Shown: positions 8,445 through 16,984 of the stretch, piece after piece
Layout: each line of letters begins with the position of its first letter
Position numbering within the stretch: the stretch's first letter is position 1
Source of the DNA: JAADHX01 sp964569385
GTDB taxonomy: Bacteria; Actinomycetota; Acidimicrobiia; Acidimicrobiales; Poriferisodalaceae
Assembly (NCBI GenBank): GCA_964569385.1
Contig: CAZMUM010000026.1
Span: 1 to 64,000, forward strand
DNA length: 64,000 nucleotides
Reading direction: 5' to 3'
The notes under the pieces: model-generated
Database searches by the model: none
Seen by the model: only the letters and a program-made list of their open reading frames with translations
Told to the model about the DNA's origin: nothing
Program-made: the position numbers and the translations under genes

Positions 8445-9101
8445 ATGATCACCGATATCGAACCTGTATCCCTAACTGTCTGGTCCGACTATTTGTGACC
8501 GTGGTGTTTGGTCGGGGCCGTGCGCCTCGAAGAACTCGAAGAGCAACTCGGCGACAAGGTTTCGATCACCTGGAGGAGTTTTCTGTTGCGGCCTGAGAGC
8601 GAAGAACGCGACATGGCCAAGTTCGCCAAGTACACCGAGTCGTGGTCGCGCCCGGCCGAGGTCGAACCCAAGGCTGGTTTCGCGATTCCGTGGAGCGAGC
8701 AACACGCGCCGCCAGGCGGATCGATGGAGGTTGCTGTGGCTGGCCGGTGTGCTCTCACTTTTGGCGAGGAGTCGTGGCGAGCGTTCCACCGGGAGATGCT
8801 CGATGCGTACTTCGTGAAACATCTCACCGTCTCGGACCGTGAGGTTCAGCTCGATGTGGCTGAGGTGGCCGGAATCTCCCGCGAGGCGTTCGGCGTGCGC
8901 CTCGACGATATGCAGGCCGAATTCACGAAGTCGGTCATCGACGACCATAACGCGGCCATCGAGGCTGGCGTTTCTGGCGTACCTGCCGTAGTGGTCGACG
9001 ACAAGTACCTAGTCGGTGGTGCGGTCGATACGGCGCACTACGTCAAGGTCATCGAGCACGTCCTCACCGAACGCGAGGCTGGCTACACGCGAGATGGCTG
9101 A
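8445..9101 (+). CDS. DsbA/FrnE-family thiol oxidoreductase with in-frame UGA at the active site: predicted selenoprotein (UPWC)
   Basis: DsbA-fold proteins of the FrnE type carry out thiol-disulfide chemistry through a CxxC motif at the start of the thioredoxin fold. From ATG 8445 the frame reads LTVWSDYL, then TGA at 8496-8498, then PWCLVGAVRLEEL. The UGA sits exactly at the first active-site Cys, giving UPWC with Sec at residue 18. Sequence on both sides is family-like and in the same frame. The rest is complete: WRSFLLRPE, an alpha-helical insert and the cis-proline loop GVSGVPAVVV. Total length is 218 residues, normal for the family. A start after the UGA would lose the active site. A SECIS-like hairpin follows at 8512-8530. 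No signal peptide, so cytoplasmic. Confidence 0.88.
8512..8530 (+). promoter_or_regulatory. SECIS-like stem-loop of the DsbA-like selenoprotein gene
   Basis: Starting 13 nt after the UGA, a 7-bp stem pairs 8512-8518 (UCGGGGC) with 8524-8530 (GCCUCGA), including one G-U pair. The apical loop is CGUGC at 8519-8523. Twenty nt separate the UGA from the loop, and G is the second loop base. Known bacterial SECIS elements have a small loop with a G in the first two positions at about this distance. The same CGUG loop appears behind the other two UGA codons in this window. Confidence 0.75.
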
Positions 9102-10621
9102 ACCGAGTCGACTAGGTCGGCTTCGATCCTGACGTCCCGTTCGGAGTTCTGGCTAAGCAGATCGGATCGTTCGCGCGCCGCATGGAGTTCGAGTTCGCAC
9201 CGTTGGTCTCTCAGAACCGCAGCCCTGACGGTGATGGTGTCTTTGTCGAAGCTGGCAGACACAGAACGAACCACCTGCCGCCCACCGCGATCAAGACCGA
9301 TCGCAACCCGTAGCAGCCCGGCCAGTCGCCGCACGGTGTTCTGGTCGATGTGGTTCAGGGCCGCGAACGGGCGGTGTTTCGACTTCGGAGCGCTCTTGCG
9401 GTGATATCTGGCTACTTGGGCGATGAGCTCGCGTTCATGATTGGTGAACCCGGCGAGTTGTTCATCGTTGCTGATGAGGTAGTAGCTGTGTTTGTGGTGG
9501 GCACTGTGAGCAACGAACACCCCGATGTTGTGGATCAGGCCTGCGGTCTCAAGTAGGTCTCGTTCGGCGACGCCTAGCCGGTGAAGGCCGGCTAGCTCGT
9601 CGAATAGTTGGAGGGCCAGGTCGGTGATGTGTTCGGCGTGATCCAGATCTTCGTTATACCGCCTGGCCACGGCGAGAGCGCTTCGTCGTCGTAGGTCGCT
9701 GAGGTGATGGACCGTCTTGGTGTCACCTCGGCGGTTCAACGCATCGAGCACGATCCCAGAACGCAGCGCGTGATCTGAGATCCGCCATTCCTCGATCTCG
9801 AACTGTGTTGTGATTTCGTCGAGGAGTACAGCCCCGCCGGCGATGATGTCGGCGCGACGTTCATCCAGACCAGATCGTTTCATTCGCTGCTTCGGGGTCT
9901 CGGACAGCAACTCGATGGTTAGTTCGTGTAGGTCAGTTGCACGAAGAACCTCGGGGTCGCCAGCAAGAATCGCCAGGGTTTCGGCCGTGCCGGAAGTGGC
10001 AATGGCGACTGTTGGTTTCAGGCCGAGGGCGACGTCGCGAAAGCTGGCGAGAAAACTCGAAACGTGGCGTCGACAATCGTCGATCGCTCCGGGGGAGTTG
10101 TGCCCGCCGGGGAAGAAGCGTTCGGTGAGCCTGATGGCCCCAAGTTTGAGACTTCGCAGCAGCACCGGGGTTGTGTCGCGGCCGACGATGAACTCGGTTG
10201 ATCCACCGCCAATATCGACCACTAAGTGGGTGGTTCCGGCCAAAGGAAGAGCCTGAAGCACACCGAGGTGGATCAGCCTCGCTTCCTCTGGTCCGCTGAT
10301 TACCTCTACGACGACACCGGCCTCGTCGCGGGCTCTGTCGATGAAGTCGGCTCGATTCGATGCTTCACGAACCGCACTGGTGGCGAATGCCGAAATCGGA
10401 GCGTCCCAGTTGCTCGCAATCCCGACGAATCGTCGAAGTGTCGCCAAACCTCGGTCAATGGCCTCAGGGTCCAGGCGTTTCATGTCGCCGGCGCCCGAAC
10501 CGAGCCTGATGGGATCGCGCTCGCGGGTGAGAACTCTGAAGCCGCCGCCTTCAACAATCTCGGCAACCATCAGATGTAGCGAGTTAGTCCCAATGTCGAT
10601 TGCTGCGATGGCCGGAGTCAC
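9083..10621 (-). CDS. Ppx/GppA family phosphatase (exopolyphosphatase / pppGpp phosphohydrolase-like)
   Basis: Members hydrolyse terminal phosphates of polyphosphate or convert pppGpp to ppGpp. The protein has two actin-like ATPase-fold lobes with AIDIGTNSLHLMVAEI near the start and VDIGGGSTEFIVG in the second lobe. A C-terminal HD-type helical domain contains LIHNIGVFVAHSAHHKHS and YHRKSAPKSKH. The GTG at 10621 gives 512 residues starting MTPAIAAIDIG. No good ribosome-binding site precedes it, and the frame stays open to 10708. Its 3' end overlaps the convergent selenoprotein gene by 19 bp. Two-domain architecture favours exopolyphosphatase, but the substrate is not certain. Confidence 0.85.
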   Translation of the reverse strand: MTPAIAAIDIGTNSLHLMVAEIVEGGGFRVLTRERDPIRLGSGAGDMKRLDPEAIDRGLATLRRFVGIASNWDAPISAFATSAVREASNRADFIDRARDEAGVVVEVISGPEEARLIHLGVLQALPLAGTTHLVVDIGGGSTEFIVGRDTTPVLLRSLKLGAIRLTERFFPGGHNSPGAIDDCRRHVSSFLASFRDVALGLKPTVAIATSGTAETLAILAGDPEVLRATDLHELTIELLSETPKQRMKRSGLDERRADIIAGGAVLLDEITTQFEIEEWRISDHALRSGIVLDALNRRGDTKTVHHLSDLRRRSALAVARRYNEDLDHAEHITDLALQLFDELAGLHRLGVAERDLLETAGLIHNIGVFVAHSAHHKHSYYLISNDEQLAGFTNHERELIAQVARYHRKSAPKSKHRPFAALNHIDQNTVRRLAGLLRVAIGLDRGGRQVVRSVSASFDKDTITVRAAVLRDQRCELELHAARERSDLLSQNSERDVRIEADLVDSVQPSRV

Positions 10622-10666
10622 TTCGGGGACGGTAGTCGGCTGAAGCAGCGAATAGCTTGTTACAGC

Positions 10667-12229
10667 ATGGCCAAGCCAAACGTACTTTTCATCATCACCG
10701 ACCAACAACGCTCAGACCACGTCGGGTTCGCCGGCAACTCAACTATCTCAACCCCGAACCTCGATGAGCTGGCTAGGCGGAGCACAGTGTTCGAAAACAC
10801 CTTCGTGTCGAACCCAATCTGCATGCCAAATCGGTCGACCATCATGACGGGGCGTATGCCATCGGCTCACGGCGTGATCTTCAACGATCGATCGCTGGCC
10901 CCGACGTCGAACACGTTCGTTAGGCAGCTTCGCAATGCTGGCTACCAGACGGCGCTGATCGGTAAATCGCACCTTCAGAACGGGATGAGCCGCAATGTTG
11001 TTGCCGACCTACCTGGCGAGCCCGGTGTGTTCGATCGCTGGCCGGCTGGCTGGGACGAGATCGAGAACATTGGTCGATACAAGGATGCTGATTTCGTCGA
11101 CCCAGACGACTTTTACGGCTTCGGAACGATCGAGCTAACGCTGGGCCACGGTGCTCAGGTCGGAGGCCATCACTATCGCTGGGCCCGCGACCAGGGGGCG
11201 ACGCACGAACAACTCGTTGCCGGGTTTCGACATGACGGCGAAGTGCCTCACCGTTCGTCGCTGTGGTGGCAGATTCATGGCCTGCCGTTCGCCGACGAGT
11301 TGTACTCGACGAACTTTGTGACCGACAGAACTATCGAGTTCATCGAGCAGAGTCACTCAAAGGGGCAACCATGGATGGCGTGGTGTTCGTATCCCGATCC
11401 GCATCATCCTCTTTCGCCACCAGACCAATGGTTGAATCGCCACGACCCAGCCGATATCGAGCTCCCGGAAACCTTCCACGACCCTGGCGACGACTGGCCC
11501 CCGCACCTTTCGCTCATGCGGTCGTTGCGGCCGAGCCGAACCAACTTCGTACGACCGTTCGGCCCAACGCCCGAGCAGGCGAAAACCGCTATTGCTGTCA
11601 CCTACGGAATGATCGAGTTTGTCGACGAGGGTGTTGGCAAGGTTCTCGCGACGTTGCGGGAGCTTGGCATCGACGACAACACCATCGTCGTGTTCACCAG
11701 TGATCACGGCGACATGATGGGCGATCATGGTCTGATGTTGAAGCTCGCGATGCACTTTCAAGGCTGCATTCGAGTGCCGTTGCTCATTCACACGCCAGGT
11801 AGGTCTGCGGCGCGAACGTCGTCGTTCGCTTCGAGTATCGATCTACCGCACACGATTCTCGACTTGTGCGGTATCGATGAATATCGGGGCATGCAAGGTC
11901 ACAGCCTTGTCCCGACGCTCGATGACCCGACCGCTTCGACCAGAGATCACGTCCTGATCGAGGAAGACTTTCCGCTATCGCAGTTCAGGCCGGGGCCACC
12001 TGTCAAGACACGAACTTTGGTTACCAACGAGGGCCGCTATACCCGCGACAACGAAGGCCATGAGCAGTTGTTCGATCTGGCGAACGATCCTGGCGAACTT
12101 GTAGATCTCACCAAAGTCGACCGCGACCCAGATCGGCGCCACGAAATGGTTAGTGCCTTAGCTGACGCTCTCATCTCAGCCGACGATCTCTGCCGGGTCG
12201 AACCCATACCTAGCATCCAGTACAGCTAG
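10667..12229 (+). CDS. sulfatase family hydrolase (formylglycine-dependent)
   Basis: Type I sulfatases hydrolyse sulfate esters using formylglycine made from a Cys in CxPxR. The 520-residue protein has the N-terminal metal site NVLFIITDQQRSDH and the motif Cys52-Met-Pro-Asn-Arg56 followed by TIMTGRMPSAHG. A conserved GKSHLQ block and the second metal site FTSDHGDMMGDHG follow. There is no signal peptide, so it would act in the cytoplasm. It heads an apparent operon with a thioesterase 11 bp downstream and a membrane protein. The substrate (sulfated sugar, choline sulfate or phosphonate-type ester) cannot be set from sequence. Confidence 0.88.
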   Translation: MAKPNVLFIITDQQRSDHVGFAGNSTISTPNLDELARRSTVFENTFVSNPICMPNRSTIMTGRMPSAHGVIFNDRSLAPTSNTFVRQLRNAGYQTALIGKSHLQNGMSRNVVADLPGEPGVFDRWPAGWDEIENIGRYKDADFVDPDDFYGFGTIELTLGHGAQVGGHHYRWARDQGATHEQLVAGFRHDGEVPHRSSLWWQIHGLPFADELYSTNFVTDRTIEFIEQSHSKGQPWMAWCSYPDPHHPLSPPDQWLNRHDPADIELPETFHDPGDDWPPHLSLMRSLRPSRTNFVRPFGPTPEQAKTAIAVTYGMIEFVDEGVGKVLATLRELGIDDNTIVVFTSDHGDMMGDHGLMLKLAMHFQGCIRVPLLIHTPGRSAARTSSFASSIDLPHTILDLCGIDEYRGMQGHSLVPTLDDPTASTRDHVLIEEDFPLSQFRPGPPVKTRTLVTNEGRYTRDNEGHEQLFDLANDPGELVDLTKVDRDPDRRHEMVSALADALISADDLCRVEPIPSIQYS

Positions 12230-12240
12230 GTTCTCCAGGC

Positions 12241-12639
12241 GTGGCTCATCAAACGTCGTTCAGGGTTCGTTTTGGCGAACTTGATCCCTATCGTCACGTC
12301 AATCACACGGTGTATGTCGCGTGGCTCGAAGCTGGTCGGGTTGAGGCGTTGGAGGATCATGGGTTGGGGCTCGACAAGCTTCAGGACCAGGGCGTCCAGA
12401 TCGTCATCGCCAACCTCGACATCAAGTTTCATCGCCCAGCCGTTGCCGGCGACGAAGTGACTATCGAAACCAAAGTGTTTGAGGTTCGGCGGGCATCGTC
12501 GACATGGGAACAGAGGGTGCTTCGCGGCGATGAGGTTTTGGCGTCGGCGACGGTCCGAATAGCGATTTGCAACGAGGCTGGCAAACCAACACGTCCACCG
12601 GCCGGTCTCATCGAACAACTAGCAGCTATAGGAGCCTGA
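12241..12639 (+). CDS. acyl-CoA thioesterase, 4HBT hotdog family (YbgC/FadM-like)
   Basis: Hotdog thioesterases cleave acyl-CoA to free acid and CoA. The 132-residue protein begins FRVRFGELDPYRHVNHTVYVAWLE, the YbgC-type catalytic signature with the conserved Asp in ELDPYRHVN. It is full length for this subfamily and starts with GTG. It sits 11 bp after the sulfatase, and its stop is two bases before the ATG of the next gene, so the three are probably co-transcribed. The acyl chain preference is unknown. Confidence 0.85.
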   Translation: MAHQTSFRVRFGELDPYRHVNHTVYVAWLEAGRVEALEDHGLGLDKLQDQGVQIVIANLDIKFHRPAVAGDEVTIETKVFEVRRASSTWEQRVLRGDEVLASATVRIAICNEAGKPTRPPAGLIEQLAAIGA

Positions 12640-12641
12640 GG

Positions 12642-13343
12642 ATGTCAAAGCGTGTTCGTCGTCACGTCAATGTGGCAGGTACTGGAATCGTCGTCGCGCT
12701 CGTTGTCTACCTTGTACTCGGCCAAACGCCGGAGTTGTGGCAAGAGTTGTCCTTCGGGACCAAGGCCGAAGACACTCATTGGAAACTCAGCGTGGCGTTG
12801 GCGTCTGCGGCCTCGATACTGCTGGCAGCGACCCTGACGGTCGGACCTATCAGAGTGTTGCGCGGCGGCGCACCTGCGGTCCACTTGCCCATTCGGAGAA
12901 CTCTCGGAGTGTGGACCGCCGTCTTTGCCTCGGCGCACGTTGTATTCGGGTTGACGATTCACACCGTAGGAATCAGAATATGGACGCCCTTTACCGTTGG
13001 CCTTGATTCTTCGGGAGCGCGGATCTTTACCGTCGTGGTTTGGTTAGGGCTGTTTTCGCTAGTGTTGCTCGTTGGGTTGGCTGTGATTTCGCGATCCGTC
13101 TCGATGAGACGATTCGGGTCCAAACGATGGAAGGCCTTGCAGCGAAGCTCGTACGCTGCTTTCATCGCAATACTTGGTCACATGCTCTTGATCCAACGAC
13201 ATGAGCAGCGGCTCTCCCGCCACATTGCCATAGCCCTTCTGCCCTTCGTGGTTGTATTCGTAATGCAGATCGCCGCCTTCGTTCGAACCCGCAAAACCAC
13301 CCCTGTCACCGGCAAACGGTCGCCCGCAGCCGTTTCCCGGTGA
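12642..13343 (+). CDS. ferric reductase-like transmembrane protein
   Basis: The 233-residue protein is almost all membrane helices. About six hydrophobic segments include TGIVVALVVYLVLG, LASAASILLAATLTVG, TVVVWLGLFSLVLLVGLAVI and ALLPFVVVFVMQIAAF. Histidines in TAVFASAHVVFGLTIHT and AILGHMLL could ligate heme, as in the ferric-reductase/MsrQ family of b-type cytochromes. The ATG at 12642 follows ggagcctgagg, a good ribosome-binding site, directly after the thioesterase stop. No flavin/NADH domain is attached, so a partner reductase would be needed. Confidence 0.65.
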   Translation: MSKRVRRHVNVAGTGIVVALVVYLVLGQTPELWQELSFGTKAEDTHWKLSVALASAASILLAATLTVGPIRVLRGGAPAVHLPIRRTLGVWTAVFASAHVVFGLTIHTVGIRIWTPFTVGLDSSGARIFTVVVWLGLFSLVLLVGLAVISRSVSMRRFGSKRWKALQRSSYAAFIAILGHMLLIQRHEQRLSRHIAIALLPFVVVFVMQIAAFVRTRKTTPVTGKRSPAAVSR

Positions 13344-13431
13344 CAGAAGAGGTCTTTTGGGTTATCGCTCGAACGGAGTGAGGGGGAGAAGCCGGTTAGC
13401 AACCGATGGTTGCGGCGGTGTGGCGGAGTAC

Positions 13432-14103
13432 TCAGACGATTCGACGGCGATGCGCCCAATCGGTTAGTTCGTGTCGATTCGACAGTTGGAGTTTGCGCAG
13501 CACCGACGAGGCGTGGGTTTCGACTGTCTTGACCGAGATCGACAGTCGTCTGGCAATTTCTTTGTAGGCGAATCCCCTAGCGAGCAAACGCAGTACCTCA
13601 CGCTCGCGTGCCGTTAGCTGATCGAGTTCCGGGTCAGACGGCGTCGGAATTGTGTTGGCGAACGCGTCGAGAACAAATCCAGCCAGCCGTGGAGAGAACA
13701 CGGCATCGCCATCGGCCACTCGTTTGACAGCATCGACCAGGTCGGCCGGGCCGATGTTTTTTGTCACGTAGCCACGTGCACCTGCTCTGATGACGGCGAT
13801 GACATCATCGGCTTGATCAGATACCGACAGAGCCAAGAACGTGGTGTCGATGTCGCGCCTAATGCAGCCCTCAATGACAGCAGGTCCGTTGCCTCCGGGC
13901 AGGTGCACATCGAGCAACACCACGTCTGGGTTCTGGGACACGATCGCGTCGATGGCATCATCGACATCGGCTGCTTCGGCTACAACATCGACATGGGGTT
14001 CGAGCGCCGAGCGAATGCCGGATCGAACCAGTTCGTGGTCATCCACTATCACGACCCGAATTGGCCGCAACTGCTGGTCTGTCTTGGTGTTGGGCTGGAT
14101 CAT
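13432..14103 (-). CDS. NarL/FixJ-type response regulator (LiaR-like)
   Basis: This two-component regulator has a receiver domain with acidic pair VIVDDHE, phosphoacceptor block DVVLLDVHLPGG and the conserved Lys in GYVTKNIGP. A LuxR-type helix-turn-helix follows: LTAREREVLRLLARGFAYKEIA, then SISVKTVETHASSVLRKL. The length of 223 residues is typical. The start overlaps the stop of the upstream kinase by 4 bp (ATGA), so the pair is co-translated. Together with the PspC-containing kinase and the divergent PspC/LiaF-like protein it resembles a LiaFSR-type envelope-stress system. Confidence 0.92.
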   Translation of the reverse strand: MIQPNTKTDQQLRPIRVVIVDDHELVRSGIRSALEPHVDVVAEAADVDDAIDAIVSQNPDVVLLDVHLPGGNGPAVIEGCIRRDIDTTFLALSVSDQADDVIAVIRAGARGYVTKNIGPADLVDAVKRVADGDAVFSPRLAGFVLDAFANTIPTPSDPELDQLTAREREVLRLLARGFAYKEIARRLSISVKTVETHASSVLRKLQLSNRHELTDWAHRRRIV

Positions 14104-15350
14104 GAGGAGGGGTTCCTTGGCATGGTCATCTCGACTTCGGTTCCGTTTCCGATCGATGCGTGGATAGAGGCCGAACCGCCGAGGCGGTGCATACGACCCT
14201 CGATCGAATCGCGAATGCCTCTGCGGTCCGCAGGGATTGCAGCAAGATCAAAGCCTGCTCCGGTGTCGCGAACGAAGACATCCACCGAGGCTGGTGCTAC
14301 TTCGGCAAACACGTCGATCCGAGCAGACCCGCTGTGTTTGGCGGCATTGTGCATGGCTTCTCGGGCGGCCATGATCAGTCCGGAAATGGCGTTGTCGGCT
14401 TCGACATCGCCTACGACAACAACCTCGATCGGAATTCCGTGCAACTCCTCGACATGGGTCGCTGCCGTCTCGAGACCTTCCTTGAGTCGTTCGCTCAGTC
14501 CGACGCGGCCGTCTCCATGTAGCCACGAACGCAGCTCGCGCTCTTGACGGCGAGCCAGATTCACCATTGTCTGGGGGTCTTCTTGGTTTCGTTGGATCAG
14601 GGCCAACGTCTGAAGAACGGAGTCGTGCAACTGAGCGGCCAGCTCGCTTCGCTCTTCGGAGCGGACTCGGCGGCGCCGCTCGTCGAACAGTTCGTTAGCT
14701 GTTCGCCAGATCCAGGGCCCAAGCACTAGAGCCACACCAAGCGACAGCACCACGGCTGCCAAAAGAATGTCGCGGGCGGCGCCAACGTCGAGGTTGAAGG
14801 CCAGCAACGCCACTATTCCGAGGATGGCCAGCAGCAACCCGCCGCCGATTCGAGCGGCGATCCACGTTCGAGTTCCGTGTCCTCCAGTTACGCCGGTGGC
14901 GGCGCCCACGTCGAGGTCGGTCTGGTGGGCAGCCACTACGAAACTTGCAGCGAGCGCAGCAATCGGCCATACCAGCGAATCGACGAACCCGAACCCGATG
15001 ACCCGCGCGCCCAGAAGCAGGCCGAGAGTCGCCAGCCCGAGCCCGATCGTACGTTCAAGCTCGGCCGACTCAGGTGGCGACAGCGGCGTCAAGGGGTTTC
15101 GTTTCGCGATCTGGCTAAGCACCCACATGGCGAAGTACAGGACGACCCCGAGGCCACCAGCGGTGCCGAGAACCACAAATGCCGCCCGTACGAACGAAAC
15201 GTCAACAGTAAGCAGCTTGGCAATACCTGCTGCCGTGCCCGTCAGAACGCGAGCATCGACATCAGCTCGGTAGGCATGCCACCACGTGGGGCCATGGTTT
15301 CGACGGAACAACATTGGGTCAATGATCGCGCTAACTGGCGCGTTTGGCAT
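14100..15350 (-). CDS. PspC-domain sensor histidine kinase (LiaS-like)
   Basis: From ATG 15350 the protein has 416 residues. An N-terminal PspC domain (VLTGTAAGIAKLLTVDVSFV plus a following membrane helix) is followed by several more membrane segments. Then come the HisKA_3 phosphoacceptor LAAQLHDSVLQTLALIQRN and a HATPase domain with AAREAMHNAAKHSG and VRDTGAGFDLAAI. ATG 15314 is an equally possible start, and neither has a clear ribosome-binding site. The frame is open to 15722 but loses protein character there. It is co-translated with the response regulator and divergent from another PspC protein, so both probably read the same membrane stress. Confidence 0.88.
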   Translation of the reverse strand: MPNAPVSAIIDPMLFRRNHGPTWWHAYRADVDARVLTGTAAGIAKLLTVDVSFVRAAFVVLGTAGGLGVVLYFAMWVLSQIAKRNPLTPLSPPESAELERTIGLGLATLGLLLGARVIGFGFVDSLVWPIAALAASFVVAAHQTDLDVGAATGVTGGHGTRTWIAARIGGGLLLAILGIVALLAFNLDVGAARDILLAAVVLSLGVALVLGPWIWRTANELFDERRRRVRSEERSELAAQLHDSVLQTLALIQRNQEDPQTMVNLARRQERELRSWLHGDGRVGLSERLKEGLETAATHVEELHGIPIEVVVVGDVEADNAISGLIMAAREAMHNAAKHSGSARIDVFAEVAPASVDVFVRDTGAGFDLAAIPADRRGIRDSIEGRMHRLGGSASIHASIGNGTEVEMTMPRNPSS

Positions 15351-15454
15351 CAGGGACGGACCCCGAACTAACCCTGAGACCAATCGCCAATCCCAGGGAT
15401 GGTTCAGGGTGGTTCCCGATGGCGATGATCTAATTGGGTTGTCACCATAGGGAC

Positions 15455-16735
15455 ATGGAAGAGTCCCCACCAATGACCGAACCGCCAGCCGCCCCGATGC
15501 AGGGTCCTCCGCCGCGCCGTCTAACCAGAAGCGCCGATAGTCGCGTTGGCGGGGTTGCTGCTGGGTTTGCCGAGTACTTCGAAGTCGATCCAACTCTCGC
15601 TCGCCTGGCTGCGGTTGTGCTGTTAGTTGTTTCGTTTGGATCTGTTTTGTTGGCGTATGTGGTCCTGTGGGTCGTGTTGCCTTCGGCCGATGGCGACGCG
15701 GCTCTCGACCAGTTCGCGGCACGTCACCAGATGCCGCCGGGACTTACCAGCCCCCAGTGGGCGGGTGTCGACCGGAACAAGTGGGTAATTGGGGCCATCG
15801 TCGCCGTGTTGATCTTCAGTGGCGTGATCCTCGATGATTGGGTCTTTGGCTCGGTCTCGATCGGCGGAGCGTTTCTCCCGGTTCTGCTCATCGGTGTCGG
15901 GGTTCTATTGATGACCCGGCGGGGCGGACCGCCTGCGGCGACCACGTCAGCGCACCCTAGCGCGCGGCCGCCGCCCCCAGCCGTGGCCAGTCCACCCGAA
16001 GACCAACCGCCCTCGCCATCATTTTCAGCCGATGGCGGGGACCCGCCCGTGCAGTACGAGCGCCTGACAGATGGTCTTCCCCAACCCGCTGCTCCGCCGA
16101 AGCCCCACGGGGTCATCACCCCCGTTGTTCTTAGCGCGATGCTGGCCAGCGCGGGCGTGATTCTACTGCTCGACCAAACCGAGATCATCGACGCATCACT
16201 CGGGCTTGGTGGCGCTGTCTGGTTGTTCCAAATTGGGACCGGCCTTGTCGTTTCGGCCTTTAGGGGACGAGCACCGGGGCTGTTCTTGGTTGGTGTGTTG
16301 GTCTCCATAGGCACTTTGGCCGCTGGGATTGTCGACCCAATCATTGAACATGGATCTGCTGATCGAAGGATCGTTGTCACAGATATCGCCGACCTCGAGG
16401 ACGAGTACCAGTTGGGAGCTGGTTCGTTGACGGTCGATCTTTCCGAGCTTGACCTGAACGGCCAGACCCGGACCGTGGATGTTGGCTTGGCGGTCGGCGA
16501 GCTCAGGGTCTACCTCCCCGATGAGGCCAACCTTGAGGTTAATCTTGAGAACACGATCGGGGATTTAACCTGGCGAGATTTCGCCTCCGGGCCTGGGGGG
16601 ACTGAACGTTCTCAAAACGAGGCCGGAATCAGGAACGAGTTCGACGTGTCAGTAGCGGGCGACCCTGATGGCGGAACCCTGATTATCCATATTCATGGTG
16701 GTATCGGAGCGGTCGTGGTTAGCCGTGTTCGATAA
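15455..16735 (+). CDS. PspC-domain membrane protein with LiaF-like C-terminal domain
   Basis: The 426-residue protein starts with a Pro-rich stretch. A PspC domain (SRVGGVAAGFAEYFEVDPTL) with its hydrophobic helix follows, then a second membrane segment near residues 110-135. After a Pro-rich cytoplasmic-type linker come further hydrophobic helices. The C-terminal beta-rich region, YQLGAGSLTVDLSELDL then VGELRVYLPDEANLEVNLE, resembles the LiaF/cell-wall-active-antibiotic-response fold. ATG 15455 follows agggac; ATG 15473 is an alternative. LiaF proteins hold LiaS inactive, so this is the likely partner of the divergent kinase. Confidence 0.8.
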   Translation: MEESPPMTEPPAAPMQGPPPRRLTRSADSRVGGVAAGFAEYFEVDPTLARLAAVVLLVVSFGSVLLAYVVLWVVLPSADGDAALDQFAARHQMPPGLTSPQWAGVDRNKWVIGAIVAVLIFSGVILDDWVFGSVSIGGAFLPVLLIGVGVLLMTRRGGPPAATTSAHPSARPPPPAVASPPEDQPPSPSFSADGGDPPVQYERLTDGLPQPAAPPKPHGVITPVVLSAMLASAGVILLLDQTEIIDASLGLGGAVWLFQIGTGLVVSAFRGRAPGLFLVGVLVSIGTLAAGIVDPIIEHGSADRRIVVTDIADLEDEYQLGAGSLTVDLSELDLNGQTRTVDVGLAVGELRVYLPDEANLEVNLENTIGDLTWRDFASGPGGTERSQNEAGIRNEFDVSVAGDPDGGTLIIHIHGGIGAVVVSRVR

Positions 16736-16976
16736 GTCGCTTCCCAGACACAAGCTCAACTTCGGTCCGCTCGTGTTCGCTATTGGGTTCGTCACGATCG
16801 GCATCTTGGCCCTGGCCGACGCCTCATTCGACGAAGGTGTGGCCTGGCTGTGGGGCGCAGCACTGGTGGTGCTCGGCATTGCAGGCGTGGCCACGGTCAT
16901 CGACCGCCAACGGACCGCAGGCTCGACTCGAGAACGCGACTCGTCGGAGGATTCCGAAAGGCCGTTAGCCGACTAG
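16725..16976 (+). CDS. small two-helix membrane protein
   Basis: I do not recognise this protein of about 83 residues. Two hydrophobic segments, FGPLVFAIGFVTIGILALA and AWLWGAALVVLGIAGVATVI, are followed by a charged tail (QRTAGSTRERDSSEDSERP). The GTG at 16725 overlaps the preceding gene by 11 bp; the ATG at 16695 would overlap by 41 bp. Helices of this type accompany PspC/LiaF-like proteins, so it is probably the last gene of that operon. Confidence 0.65.
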   Translation: MFDKSLPRHKLNFGPLVFAIGFVTIGILALADASFDEGVAWLWGAALVVLGIAGVATVIDRQRTAGSTRERDSSEDSERPLAD

Positions 16977-16984
16977 CGCTGCGG

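Noticed and set aside
8508..9101. DsbA-like gene annotated from a TTG just after the UGA
   Set aside because: It would lack the whole first strand and the active-site motif, while the upstream in-frame sequence from ATG 8445 matches the family.
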